Of a stretch of DNA of 64,000 nucleotides, positions 33,413-44,526 are shown one piece after another. Position 1 is the first letter of the stretch. Each line of letters begins with the position of its first letter. This stretch comes from Aurelia coerulea (taxonomy: Eukaryota > Cnidaria > Scyphozoa > Semaeostomeae > Ulmaridae): positions 7,572,001-7,636,000 of the forward strand of contig CM076954.1 in assembly GCA_039566865.1 (NCBI GenBank). The letters are read 5' to 3'. The notes below the pieces were generated by a model that saw only the letters and a list, made by a program, of their open reading frames with translations, was not told where the DNA came from and searched no databases. The position numbers and the translations under genes are program-made.

Positions 33413-33699
33413 TTATTGTGATTTGTATTGCCCAGTCCTAGTGCATTCCCTTATTAAAATATTGATTTTGTTTCGAAACCCGACCATACAGGGCGCAGCC
33501 CCTCTGGTCCTAGCTCTGGGCAAAGCAAGGTTGTCATTACCACGAAGGTTATATCGCACATCTTTGGCGATGTACATCTTTGGCGAAGGACATACTTCTG
33601 CCATAAAATCCGATTCCAATTATTTACTGCTTTGTATATCTCGGTCAGGAGCAGCTGCAATGTCTTAAATGAAATAGAAGGCGAGGAAGGCATTTGCAT
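33413..33699 (-). pseudogene. Decayed LINE RT C-terminal relic
   Basis: LQLLLTEIYK in one frame and DVRYNLRGNDNLALPRART in another match, in order, the segment LQLLMTEMYK...HYNLRNNNEF of the 34838 element. At least two frame changes. No catalytic part remains. Confidence 0.6.
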
Positions 33700-33829
33700 T
33701 TTCGAACAGACGTCACGGTAAGATGTGCTGTGGCATTACCCAATTTTCTAACGCTATAGACTCCTTTCTGTTTGCATAGAATAGCGCGCTGAGGTATGCG
33801 TTACAATTTTTCTGCATGTAAAGTTAGTG

Positions 33830-34130
33830 CCCCTGCTCTTAAGTAACCCTAATCCATATGGGCTTTTTTCGAGCTACCAATTATTGGGGGGGGGGTGCTT
33901 TCCACCCCCCCCCCTCTGAAAACTGCCTTAGACGCATCCGAATTCAATACAACTTGGCACAGTTATAGAACAGGTAATTTTCAGCTTGTAGCGTAATTTG
34001 GGTGTGGCTGCCACGCCTTATGACGTCACAGTGACGTCACAAAGCTGAAAATCTGTGAAAATTAGGCTTCCAAGTTGAATTCAAGTTTAATGAAGACTTT
34101 GCACGAACTTTATGCAGTTTTTGGTTCAGT
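33830..34130 (+). repeat. Direct repeat, copy 1 (C-tract, TGACGTCA)
   Basis: It shares ordered blocks with 38405-38685: CTTTCCACCCCCC, CTGCCTTAGAC, CAGCTGCCA-like, ATGTCACAGTGACG and GGCTTCCAAGTT. The two copies flank the LINE at 34620-38050. It contains TGACGTCA twice. Non-coding interspersed repeat. Confidence 0.6.
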
Positions 34131-34837
34131 TTGTCAACAAAAATGGTGATAAAATATTGCTTTATTGAAAATAACGATTTTGGAGTGATATTTTTGCAGA
34201 AATTAGCCGATTCTTATGACGCATTTGTGCGATTAATTTATTCTATGTAAAAAGAGACCAAAACAACCTGCAAAATGATGATTATCTATGACAAATGTAT
34301 CATTAGAGTGTTTTTCATTGAAAAAGTTCGAAAAAACTTGAAAAAATTGCTAATTAGTCCAGAATGGCGGCCAAAATGACGTCATTATCAAAAAATGCTG
34401 ACATCATCAAATTCCAGAAATTCCGATATCAAATTGAAGCCCTTTGTTTGCTGATTCATTTGCTGTATAATACTTCATAATTCAATCAAATAATTCTATT
34501 GAAATCATTGAAAACAATGATTTTATTGCTACCTCCTTCCAAATATGGGCATGTCACGTGACCTGTGAGTCCTATTGTTCAAAAATTATTCCACCAAAAT
34601 GTGGCTAATAGATATTTAGTAAATTATTATTATTATTATTATTATTATCAATTTCTTTACCGTTGGATACATAAAAAATATAGCTAAAAGTAATCAGCTA
34701 ATTAATTCCAACGTTAGTTAAAATTTTAAAATACAAATGTTACATCAGAAAAAAGGGGATAAAATATTTACAATTCATCGAAAGTATACAGTATAAAGGC
34801 ATAAAAGTGTATAAAAGCAGATATTCAAATATTATCA

Positions 34838-37800
34838 TCATAAAAAGCCCAAGTTCGGAATAAAAACGCGGCATAATTTACATGGGCAATTTTCTCCGTT
34901 CCAATTTTTTATTTTTGTTTTAAACTGACAAAGAGATTCTGAATTTCGTATAGTTGGTGGTAACGTTTGCCACAGCTGTGGACCTTTAAATCGGATGCTT
35001 TCTGTTCCGTTGTTGACAGATCTCACCCTAGGTTGGAAGAATTCGTTATTGTTACGCAAATTGTAATGACTTTCATTTTCGCTGAAAATTTCGTGCATGA
35101 ATGAAGGGCTCAGGTTATTTTTTGTTTTGTACATCTCAGTCATAAGTAACTGCAAGTTCTTTGCATGAATCGTAACGGCACAGTCCTTCTCTAATAGCTC
35201 ACTATAAGTAGATTCAGTATCCTTATAAGTAATTCTCAGAGCCCTTTCCTGTATTTTGTTAATTTTTTGGCTGAGCTGCCTGCTGTGAAACATCCAGATT
35301 AAAGGACAGTATTGAAACTGACTGGTAATAAATGCCCTCATGAGTGTTCTTAGTTTGCTCTGATCCATGTAAGGGGATATGCGAGCAAGTGCATAAAGTT
35401 TATTGCTAGCCTTTTGACACAATTTGGAAACATGATTACCGAAGGAAAGTTTGCTATCAATTTGAACTCCGAGTAGCTTCTCTTCGGAGCTATTTACAAC
35501 ATCAGCATTTCCAATCCTAACAGTAACAGGATCATCACACCTCTGCCCAAGAACCAAAAGATGGCATTTATCTGCATTTAATTTCATAAAGTTGTCGGTA
35601 AACCATTCTAAAGCTACACTACAGTCATTTTCAAGCCTATGAGCTATATTGCCCAGGTTCTTATCGCAGGCATAGATTGTAGTATCATCTGCATAATTAC
35701 ATATATCCGAGTTTTGAATGAAGAGTAGAAGATCATTAATGTATATGTTGAATAACAGAGGCCCTAAGGCTGACCCCTGAGGAACACCGTGTGTGACGCT
35801 TTTCCAAGAACTAAATGACCCATTTACTTTGACTCTTTGTTGTCTATTTGTGAGGTAATCATTAATTAGTGCCAATGCTTCGCGAGAGAAACCGTAGGCG
35901 TGCAATTTTGCAATCAAAAGATCGTGTCTGATGCAATCAAATGCCTTGGACAGATCCATCAATACAGCCCCTGCTTTACCACCTTCATCAAGGCTAATTT
36001 TGAATTTTTCTAAGAGCCGTACGAGAGCATGCTGGGCACTGTAACCTTTTCGAAAACCACAGAGAAGTGATGATAAAAAGGGTGTAATATAAGCAACTAT
36101 CTGTTTATCCTTTATTCTTTCAAACATCTTTGAGACCGTAGGTAGAACGCTAATTGGCCTAAAGTTGGTCCTAGAGTTGGTTGGTCCATTCTTGGGAAGA
36201 GATGTGACATCCGCACACTTTAGTTCATCAGGAAAGGACGAATTTTCTATGCAATCATTAAATATTTTCGTCAGAGGTTCTACACATACATCAGAATTGG
36301 ATTTAAGAATTTTAGGAGGAATATTTTTGTGCGTTGTAGCTTTTTTAGGATTTAGATTCCTAACCTCTTTGTCAACAGTATCAGGGGTAACTTTCTGAAA
36401 AGTAAAGGAACCAGCATCTTGAAAGCGACCTTTAATTTTCAGAATGCTAGGATGATTGGAAAACTTATGTACGGCCTCATCAATAGGATCTGTGATTCCT
36501 TCTGTTGCATTTTCGTAATTAGAGTTTTCATTTATGCCAAGGGAATCCGTCACAGTGACGAAAAATTCGTTCATAGTTTCTGCTACCTCAACATCGTTGG
36601 AAATAATGGTTTCATCTTCAATCAACACTATTTTATTCTTAGATTGTGATTTGTCCGAGAAAAAAGGTTTCACAGTTTTCCAGAATTTCTTATTATCAGT
36701 GACAAGTGAGATGTCTAGGTTATTGTAATAATTTCTTTTTTCCTTCCGAAATAACTTAACACAAGAGTTTCGTTGCTTGCGAAATTTGTTCCAATTTTCA
36801 GCAGTTCGATCTTCGTTGAATTTATTACGTAATCTAGAACGTAGCATGGTCGCTTTACGCAGAGCACGAGTCATAAATGGTTTATCATTTGCCCGGACAT
36901 ATTTTTTCTTAACAGGAGCATGTTTATCTAAAACTCTATCAAAAGTAGTTTCAAATGAACTGTAATTCAAGTCCAATGGCTCTATTTTCCCTAATTCCTC
37001 TCGAAGATCATTCCTGAAAGCAATTTCATTATATTTTCTATAATTTCTATAGTTGATTACCGTTGGTCCTTGTTTGGGGAAAGTAGTTTTAAGGATAGTA
37101 ACAACCATTTTATGGAAATCTGATATATCAGTTTCAACTGTGGTAGTTTGTTGCACGTTCCTGTTTCGGTTTGTCAGTACAAGATCTATACATATTGGTG
37201 TATGAGATTTATAGCACGTTGGTTCCTTGACAAGATTTTTAAGACTATAAAGGTCCAAGAAATTTTTGAGCTGTTCCTCAGTTTCAGTCATATTAAAATC
37301 TCCTATGAACATAAAGTTTTCATAAGTTTCACTGTAGTGGTCCATCGCACGACCAAGGTTTTCAAATAAATGATCTTGAGACTGGGTTGGTGGTCGATAA
37401 ACACTGAAAAGTACCCATTTCTTTTTCCTCAAATTTATTTCAAAACTAATGCATTCGATACCATCGGAAAATTTGAAAGACTTTAATTGATGCGAAGGGA
37501 TATCACTTCGGACATAGACCAGTAAGCCACCACCATTTGCATTTCTGTCTTATCGAAAGGGAGTTGCAAATCCATCTATGGCAAATTGCCCCGTTGGAAA
37601 AGTAGCATCAATTTTTGTTTCGGCTATCATCAATACATCTAAACTTTGTGAAGCAATTTCTTTGAGTGCATCAAATTTATTTCTAACAGAATTGATATTT
37701 AGGTATCCTATAATGACCCTACCAATGTTTCTTACTCTTAGCAACTTTAATGTAGATCTGGCATCAGTAGCATGATTGCCAGCTGAAAGAGGGGTAGCTG

Positions 37801-37948
37801 CGGAGGAGTCTAAGGGAGTACCTGACATTTCTGGGTTTAAGGGAGGTCTTTCTGTGTCATGGGCACTCTCGCCTGGCTGTGAAGTAGTAACTGAGTTAGA
37901 TGGAACAGGTACTGAAGGCTGATCAGGAAGAACTTCGATGCTAGCTAG
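34838..37948 (-). pseudogene. LINE ORF2: endonuclease, RT, CxCxxC tail; one nonsense codon
   Basis: The frame is open from 37948 to the stop at 34838 except for TAA at 37550-37552, which falls between PFR and DRNANGGGLLVYVR and looks like a point mutation. Order: a Pro/Ser-rich leader, endonuclease (YLNINSVRNKFD, AETKID, VYRPP, GDFNMTE), RT (NFRPISVLPTVSKMFER, LMDLSKAFDCIRHDLL, GVPQGSALGPLLFNIYIND, catalytic NYADDTTIY), thumb, and terminal CPCKLCRVFIPNLGF with a CxCxxC pattern shared with 63320. Its function by family is target-primed reverse transcription. With one lesion in about 1040 codons, it was probably active recently. It lies antisense in the NAALADase-like intron. Confidence 0.92.
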
Positions 37949-38040
37949 TCAATAACCGAGGGCATATAAAAAGTTATTTGCAAGGATACGTGTGCCCTCT
38001 CTGTTTAAATGAAGCCTACTCCTATTTATGTATTGAAAGA
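37949..38040 (-). pseudogene. LINE ORF1 C-terminal tail
   Basis: In the same frame, ahead of a TGA at 37949-37951, the sequence reads INRSRLHLNREGTRILANNF, a pattern typical of the C-terminal part of esterase-like (SGNH) ORF1 proteins of CR1 elements. Only about 30 codons remain; the rest is truncated. Confidence 0.55.
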
Positions 38041-38151
38041 TTTATTTCTCGATGCAAATTCGTAATGTTGAGTGAGCAGCATCATGTACCTATTATGATA
38101 TAGTCAAGAAATTTGTCTTCTAACCTTTAAAATGACAAAACTTTTCTGCAG

Positions 38152-38245
38152 ATGGAATGTACCGACGCAATCCAGAAAGTATAGACTATTTGCACAAGAT
38201 TCCAGTGCAACCAATCAATTACAGGGATGCTGCAACTCTTTTAAG
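38152..38245 (+). CDS. NAALADase-like, next exon
   Basis: After CTTTTCTGCAG the exon reads, in the phase set by 29420-29594, GMYRRNPESIDYLHKIPVQP and INYRDAATLL, up to donor GTTAGTG (38246). In glutamate carboxypeptidase II the block following GDPLxPGYP is (Y/T)R...LP.IPV.PI.Y.DA..LL, so the match is collinear. The next expected exon (starting near MGG...P..W.G) was not found in the remaining window, so the gene may continue beyond it or be disrupted by later insertions. Confidence 0.85.
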
Positions 38246-38404
38246 GTTAGTGAATTAAACATTACAAGCTTTATTTGTAAAGAATTGTACCTCTTTGTCA
38301 CTTGATAACCTGAACTGGTTTCAGAATATATGGTAAGATTGTTTGGGAAACACATGGAAGATTTTGATCGCAGATGGGCACTCCCTCCAATTCCAAAAGT
38401 ATTT

Positions 38405-38685
38405 CAAATTGACTGATTTAACCCTATTCCATATAGGCTCTTTTTGAGATACAATTTATAGGGGACAGGTTCTTTCCACCCCCCTGAAAATTGCCTTAGA
38501 CTCACCAGAATGATATACAACCAAGCACAGTTCCAGATCAAATAATAGGTAGTATGTAGCCCAATTTAGCTGCAGCTGCCAAGTGTTATGATGTCACAGT
38601 GACGCCATGAAGTTAATAATCTGTGGAAATCAGGCTTCCAAGTTAAAGTTGAATCAAAAGAGGATTTTTTAAGATCTTTTTGCAA
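38405..38685 (+). repeat. Direct repeat, copy 2
   Basis: Ordered similarity to 33830-34130 (see there). It lacks the long G/C homopolymer pair and the intact TGACGTCA, reading ATGTCACAGTGACGCC instead. Confidence 0.6.
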
Positions 38686-38719
38686 TTTTGCTACTTTGTA
38701 TCATGTTTGGGTCTTCGTG

Positions 38720-39325
38720 GTTAGAGATTTGTAATGATAGAGTTATGCCTCCATGTGTACCTGCCTTGTTGAAGATAAACTTTACTGCCTGAAACAATGT
38801 GCAAAATAGATTGACTATTTCCCTTGCATGCAAGGCATGTGTTCGTGGTCGCTTTTCTCCACAGAACCATATTCTTGAATGTAGCTAAGGTATTATTCAT
38901 GTATTCGTTTGTAAAGTTGTAGATATTCGATGGGAGAATGTCTCTTACATCTATCCAAAGCTTTTTGAGCTACTCATTGTTAAGATTCCACATCTGTTTC
39001 ACAATGTATCCTTGATATTGCAGATCATTTGAAATCCTTTCGATTTGTTTGGTTCTCACAGATTTTGTCACGTCACTTGTATCTCTGTATTGATCAACTT
39101 GGATGCTTTCTTGCGCTGTAGCTTGGTGCAAATATTTTATATTGGGTTTCGGAGATTTCTTGAGACAGTTACGCTCGGTTGTTTGACACTGCAGATACTT
39201 TGTTGAAATCTTGACCGTGTTTAGATCAAATTTTTCCTAAGAGGGAGTCACTATGTCAAGTGTGCCATTTTTTGGAATTTCTAGACATTTTCTCACGAAT
39301 GATGAACTGATCGAATCAAGAGTAT

Positions 39326-39327
<2 letters not shown>
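38720..39327 (-). pseudogene. R2/HERO-like LINE C-terminal relic
   Basis: The minus-strand frame from 39327 reads SISSSFVRKCLEIPKNGTLD, TAG, a long open stretch with YRDTSDVTKSVRTKQI and QGYIVKQMW, a second TAG, then LPSNIYNFTNEYMNNTLAT, a zinc-binding block CLACKGNSQSILHIV and RYTWRHNSI. This is the thumb to Cys/His-finger region of RLE-type LINEs. The last zinc-binding Cys is Ser here. It lacks an ATG, so it is easy to miss. Its upstream side abuts the TAA array at 39328. Confidence 0.7.
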
Positions 39328-39400
<73 letters not shown>

Positions 39401-39474
39401 TAATAATAATAATATTATAATAATAATAATAATAATATAATAATAATAATGATAATAATGATAATTGCTGCGGA
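39328..39474 (+). repeat. TAA microsatellite
   Basis: About 45 TAA units with a few interruptions. It gives spurious Leu/Tyr-repeat ORFs on the minus strand. Confidence 0.97.
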
Positions 39475-39686
39475 GCCGAGCGTAGCGAGCGCAGCGGCAT
39501 CCTAATTCGGGATTGATTTCCAGATTTGAGGACCGGTGGGCTTTCAAAGAGAACAAAAGAACTTTTCTCAGATTCACTACAGAAGTTCCTGATGTTTGTA
39601 TATTGTTGCTGTCGTTGTCGCTTCCGTTGTCTGCTCGGGGGTTGCAGAGAAAAGAGACATTTGGACTGAATCTAAATAAATTCAAC

Positions 39687-39752
39687 ATGTCGGGCGTGAG
39701 TCGAGTAGAGTTCGCCAAATCGGAGAAGGACAAGCGTACTTTCACACGCATT
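39687..39752 (+). CDS. Candidate first coding exon, unrecognised
   Basis: ATG (AACATG context) begins MSGVSRVEFAKSEKDKRTFT and runs to a donor-like GTTAGT. The charged, non-repetitive composition and the GC-rich upstream DNA (39475-39630) suggest a transcript start. The only evidence is sequence character and the splice-like site. I do not recognise the protein. Confidence 0.3.
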
Positions 39753-40054
39753 GGTTAGTATCATGTCTTTTGTTTTATCCTCATTTCATTACAAATATTT
39801 GAGGCTTTCTCTTTATCATCTCCAATATTGTTTTGATCTACGTTTTTATACCTAGCTGACAGGAAGATTTCATCAGGGCCTAATAAGCCTGATATTGGTA
39901 AACCAGACCGTGGCAGCGGAAGGAAGTGGATAAAGCAGCAGTGTTTTAAATTCAGACGGAGAATTGCAAGTAGGAATTGTGGGGTTAGGCCTCCAATAAC
40001 ACCTACATTAGTGTTGTGAGTTTCTGTGTGTTTCTTTTACTCTACTAGGCATCA

Positions 40055-40356
40055 GGAGATATCGAAATAAATCCTGGACTAACACCTTCATCAAGCAACA
40101 GTCTCGCCCTCTGGCTCTGCTCTGGAAGTTAAGTCCTGGATCTGCCAAAAGTAGTTGCAAATGGAACTCTACACCAACTCACCAAGGGGATGCATATTTG
40201 AGTGAAGAATCGCACGGAAGGCAGTGTGCTTTTATGGCAACCATCGTGAAATGGCAGTTGAAAGGTGGAAGGACCGAAACAGTTGATGAAATTCTCGACA
40301 TTGTTGATTCACAGTTCTTGCATAGAAACTTGACATTTGAGATAACTGCTTTTTAA
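40055..40356 (+). pseudogene. Relic with degenerate 2A-like motif and HQGD...GRQCAFMA block
   Basis: 40055-40081 encodes GDIEINPGL, a 2A motif with Ile for the variable position and Leu for the final Pro. Directly before it lies an acceptor-like pyrimidine tract ending TACTAG. After a frame change, an open stretch from about 40085 reads THQGDAYLSEESHGRQCAFM, then a Leu/Ile-rich end and TAA at 40354-40356. The Gln-Cys pairing recalls papain/OTU-type cysteine peptidase starts, but too little remains to assign. It may be the remains of another 2A-bearing element. The complete LINE inserted 150 bp downstream. Confidence 0.4.
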
Positions 40357-40774
40357 TATTCTGCTTTTGAAACTGTTGATATTCTGCTATTTAAACTGCT
40401 TCTTGATGGGAGTCTAAGCATATGTTAGCCTGTGATAAAAATAACAGCGCAAAGACAAAGGACCGTGACACCAATGGAACCATATTTGGTGAACTGATCT
40501 ACCTTTTAGTTTAGTTTTAAGTCTTCATGTTATACTCTTTGTTTAAGTTTAAATGTTTGCGCTTTGGCACGTAAGTCTTTTGGTATTGTTTTTTTATTTA
40601 CTTTTTATAGAGTCCTTTGTTTGTGCAATTGTAAGTTATCACCTTCTGTTTTCTTTCACAAATGTTTATTTTCCTTTTGTCAAGTTAACTTTTCGTCGTT
40701 TCCCCTAGGACTTACCCATGGTGGTTTCATTATGTATCATTGCCCCTTAGGACCAGCGAGAAGATTCCTTTGCT

Positions 40775-43700
40775 ATGATGCCGGTTGAAATCAATCAGTG
40801 GCGAGCAACAATAGGTTGTTTCCGAATATCCGTGCAAAAATTGTCCCCACGGAGGAAAAGCGTCAAGCCGTTTTCAATTCTTTTTCAAATCCTCAAGTTA
40901 TTCTGGTTTTGCTATTGTTTTATTGCAATTTCAATCCTTGCTCTGCCCTGTACACTAACAATACAGTTTCTTAAATTGCACTCTTTGGGAACACAGTCAT
41001 GTTTCCTGCCTTTGTTCGCTCGCCTGCATCACTTTGCGAAGACAGTACTCTACACGACTCTTGAACTCTTCAAGCGAATCCCTCTCTGTATCATTGGTCT
41101 TCTTCGGTATAAGCAAGCAGCTGTGAGGCAATTTCTTTTCTTGTACGCGTATTTTTACATCGGGTGCACCACGTGCAACACACTTCATACGCAATGGTTG
41201 GTCTTCAGGACGATTTTGCTGAGTGGTGATGTAGAAATGAATCCGGGCCCTGAAACATTAGATTTTTGTACTTGGAATCTAAATAGTATTACTGCGTATG
41301 ATTTCTTACGAGTCTCCCTCGTAGAAGCTTACAACTCGGTGTACAATTATGACATTATTGGCATTGTAGAAACTCACCTTGACAGCACCGTTGATGAAGA
41401 TAGACTTGCACTAGGCGGCTATACGTTTGTTAAAAATAACCATCCTCAAAATGTGAAAAGGGGGGGGGCGTTGGGTTATACATCAAAGATTCCCTTGCTT
41501 CAAAAAACCGTTCTGATTTAGTGACTCTCCCTGAATGTATTGTGTACGAAATTCAATTAAACAGGAAAAAGTACTTCTTCGCCGTAATTTATAGAAGTCC
41601 GAGTCAGGGCCCGGAGGAGTTTGATAATTTCACAATGAACTTTGAGTTGATGTTATCCAAAATGCATGCTGAAAATCCTTTCTGCGTTATCATTACTGGT
41701 GATTTTAACTGTAGGTCGAATCAGTGGTGGGAAAATGATATCGAAAATAACGAGGGAAAACTGTTTGAGCCACTAGCGTCTGACAATGGTCTTCATCAGT
41801 TGATATCAGAACCAACCCACCTGATGGGTGATTCCAAATCCTGTATTGATTTGATATTTACTGATCAACCTAATCTCATCATTGAGTCTGGTGTTCATCC
41901 GTCACTACACGAGCAATGCCACCATCAAATTGTTTACGGAAAATTATCTGTCTCAAACATACCACTACCTCCGTACACCCGCAAGATTTGGTACTACGAT
42001 AAGGCAGACTTTGTAGCTATTAGAAAAAGCATCGAAATGTTTGCTTGGAACGAACATCTTGATAACATGACATGCCCTAATGAACAGGTTAACCTACTCA
42101 ATGAAGTCCTTTTGAACATTTACTGTAATTTTATTCCCAATACAGTTAAAACAATTAGAGCTCGCCAAGCACCGTGGATTACGGAAGCCGTTAAGAATTT
42201 TCTCAGGAAAAAAAATCGTGCATATAAAAGCTTCGTGAGGAATGGTAGGCCTAACGACAAGCTTGAAGGTATACAAAAGATGATATCTGAAGGTGCCAAA
42301 ATGATTGAGGAAGCTAAGCAAAATTACTTCCGTAAAACTGGAAAATCTTTGGCTGATCCTGGGACCAATAGAAAAACCTATTGGAATTTAATAAACACTG
42401 TTCTAAACAAAGTTAAGATTCCTATGATACCACCTCTTCTAGAAAACGGGCTGTTTGTAACGGATTTTACCGAAAAGGCACAGATATTTAATGACTATTT
42501 CATCCTTCAATGCACGACCATTGACACAGGTAGTGAAATTCCCCAAGATACTCCGATGGCTACGACTCTGATAAGTGATATCGTCATCTCTGAGGAAAAG
42601 ATACTTAATATCATTAGATCGCTTAATCCCAATAAAGCACATGGCTGGGACGAAATATCTGTGAGGATGATAAAGTTGAGCGATGTTGCATTGGTTCTGC
42701 CACTCAAGATAATTTTCATAAATTGTTTGAGGCGTGGTTTATTTCCCGAAATATGGAAATGTGCAAATGTAGTGCCGGTTCATAAGAAGAATGAGAAAAA
42801 TGCGAAAGGGAATTACCGTCCTATTTCTCTTTTACCAATTTTTGGGAAAATACTTGAAAAACTCATATACGATTCTCTTTATTCACATCTTGTATCACAT
42901 GAACTCCTTAACCAAAATCAATCAGGATTTCGCCCAGGGGATTCAACAATCAATCAGTTACTCTCAATAACACATACAATATTTAAAGCGTTTGACTGTA
43001 ACCCTCCTCTAGATGTTCGTTCTGTGTATCTTGACATCTCTAAGGCATTTGATAGGGTATGGCACGATGGTCTAATTTATAAATTAAAACGATGTGGTGT
43101 CTCGGGACAACTTCTCTCTTTAATCCAAAGTTTCCTCAAGGATCGAAAGCAGAGAACTGTACTGAATGGACAGAGTTCTAATTGGGGAGATATTTCGGCA
43201 GGGGTGCCCCAGGGCTCTATTCTTGGACCTTTGTTTTTCCTTGTGTATATAAATGATCTAGCCGTAAGCTTGAAGTGCAATGCTAAGTTATTTGCTGATG
43301 ATACATCATTGTTCACAGTGGTAGAAGATTCCAATACAGCTGCCAATAATATGAATCATGACTTGGACTTGATAAGTCAGTGGGCTCACGCTTGGAGAAT
43401 GTCATTTAATCCTGATCCGTTAAAACAAGCTGTTGAATTAAAATTTTCAAAAAAGAAAATTGAAATTGAACACCCAGTAATCCTTTTTAATGACATACCT
43501 GTGAAGAGGGTAAACGAACATAAACATTTAGGAATTATCCTTGACTCAAAACTATCTTTTTCAGCTCATATTAAATCAGCTGTCTCTAAGACAAGAAAGG
43601 GCATTGGTTTGCTGAAATATCTCTCTAAATATCTGCCCAGGCATACCCTTAACGAAGTATATAAGCTCTACGTTCGACCACACCTGGACTATGGTGATGT

Positions 43701-44526
43701 CATTTACCATATTCCTGCCAAAGCATGTGAATTCAGTCAAAGTATCATTTTACCAAATGCCATGGAAAAGCTAGAGTCCGTTCAGTATTCTGCTGCTTTG
43801 GCTGTAACAGGAACATGGAGGGGAACATCTCGCGAGAAGCTGTACAAGGAGCTTGGCTGGGAGTCATTTAGTTCCCGACGATGGAGTAGACGCCTTACCT
43901 TGTTCTACAAGTTTGTAAATAATCTTAGCCCTGAGTATACAGTAGATCCAATTCCTCCTCTTCATCAGTCGCAGTACTGTCTTCGCGACCAGGATGTCAT
44001 TGGGCGATTAAAGGCACGGACAGAAAAATTTAAGTCTAGTTTTTATCCCAACTGCCTATCCGAATGGAATAAGCTCGAGCCTGAATTGAGACTTGCACCC
44101 TCAGTTGCTGTTTTTAAGAAAAAGATCTTATCAATAATCCGACCCCCGCCAAAATCTGTTTTTGGAATACACGATCCAATAGGATTGTCCTATCTTACTC
44201 AACTTAGGGTTGGTCTCAGTAAGTTAAATTTTCACAAGTTCAAGCATAATTTCAGGGATACCATAAACCCAATGTGTCCAACAAACGATGGCATCGAGGA
44301 TACGGAGCATTTTTTGTTGCTCTGCCCTTCTTTTGATGTTCAACGAAGAGATCTTCTCGCTGGAATTGTACAATTATTGCAACCGTATGTACAAATCGCT
44401 GGCCTTTCAAATGATGCTTTGACGCAGCTTTTACTATATGGTGATCAAGACTTTTCTGATGACTTGAACAAAAATATACTCGAATTGACTTTACGTTTCA
44501 TCCAGGAAACTGGTCGGTTTGTTTGA
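40775..44526 (+). CDS. 2A-containing LINE polyprotein (hydrophobic module, EN, RT), G-run frameshift
   Basis: ATG 40775 opens 248 codons; the frame then shifts at a run of nine Gs (41460-41468), and reading continues to TGA at 44524-44526. One G fewer restores a single polyprotein of about 1250 residues. Order: residues 1-150 hydrophobic, with several membrane-like helices and an N-terminus (MPVEINQWRA) like that of the 7402 element (MPVGIDEWRA); GDVEMNPGP at 151-159; endonuclease (FCTWNLNSI, GDFNCRSNQWW, SCIDLIFTD); RT (NYRPISLLPIFGKILEKL, LDISKAFDRVWHDGL, GVPQGSILGPLFFLVYIND, catalytic FADDTSLF); thumb; and a C-terminal Cys/His block (CPTNDGIEDTEHFLLLCPSF). The frameshift may be a sequencing error in a homopolymer. 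Confidence 0.93.
41225..41251 (+). other. 2A-like ribosome-skipping motif
   Basis: Encodes GDVEMNPGP, fitting D-x-E-x-N-P-G-P exactly. The preceding LLS matches the usual hydrophobic lead-in. It is positioned between the membrane-like module and the endonuclease, as in the minus-strand element at 6902-6928. Confidence 0.87.

Larger units (their letters stand above)
34622..38050 (-). mobile_element. CR1-like LINE with TAA tail, nearly full EN-RT
   Basis: The 3' end (left) is a TAA/ATT array at 34622-34648, followed by a 3' UTR. The same UTR and array occur at 63189-63320. The coding part spans 34838-37948 and an ORF1 tail lies at 37949-38040. The 5' portion is lost beyond about 38050. Confidence 0.85.
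29595..38151 (+). other. 8.6-kb intron of the NAALADase-like gene
   Basis: The donor is GTAAAA and the acceptor CTTTTCTGCAG. The exon phases (1/1) fit and would form an Asp codon across the junction. The intron contains a foldback split by a LINE, Gypsy and LINE relics, and a large antisense LINE. Confidence 0.75.

Noticed and set aside
39237..39751. ORFs with long Leu or Tyr runs (also at 46322-46854, 47486-47894, 48114-48418 and 49225-49443)
   Set aside because: They are translations of TAA/TTA microsatellites in different frames, not proteins.
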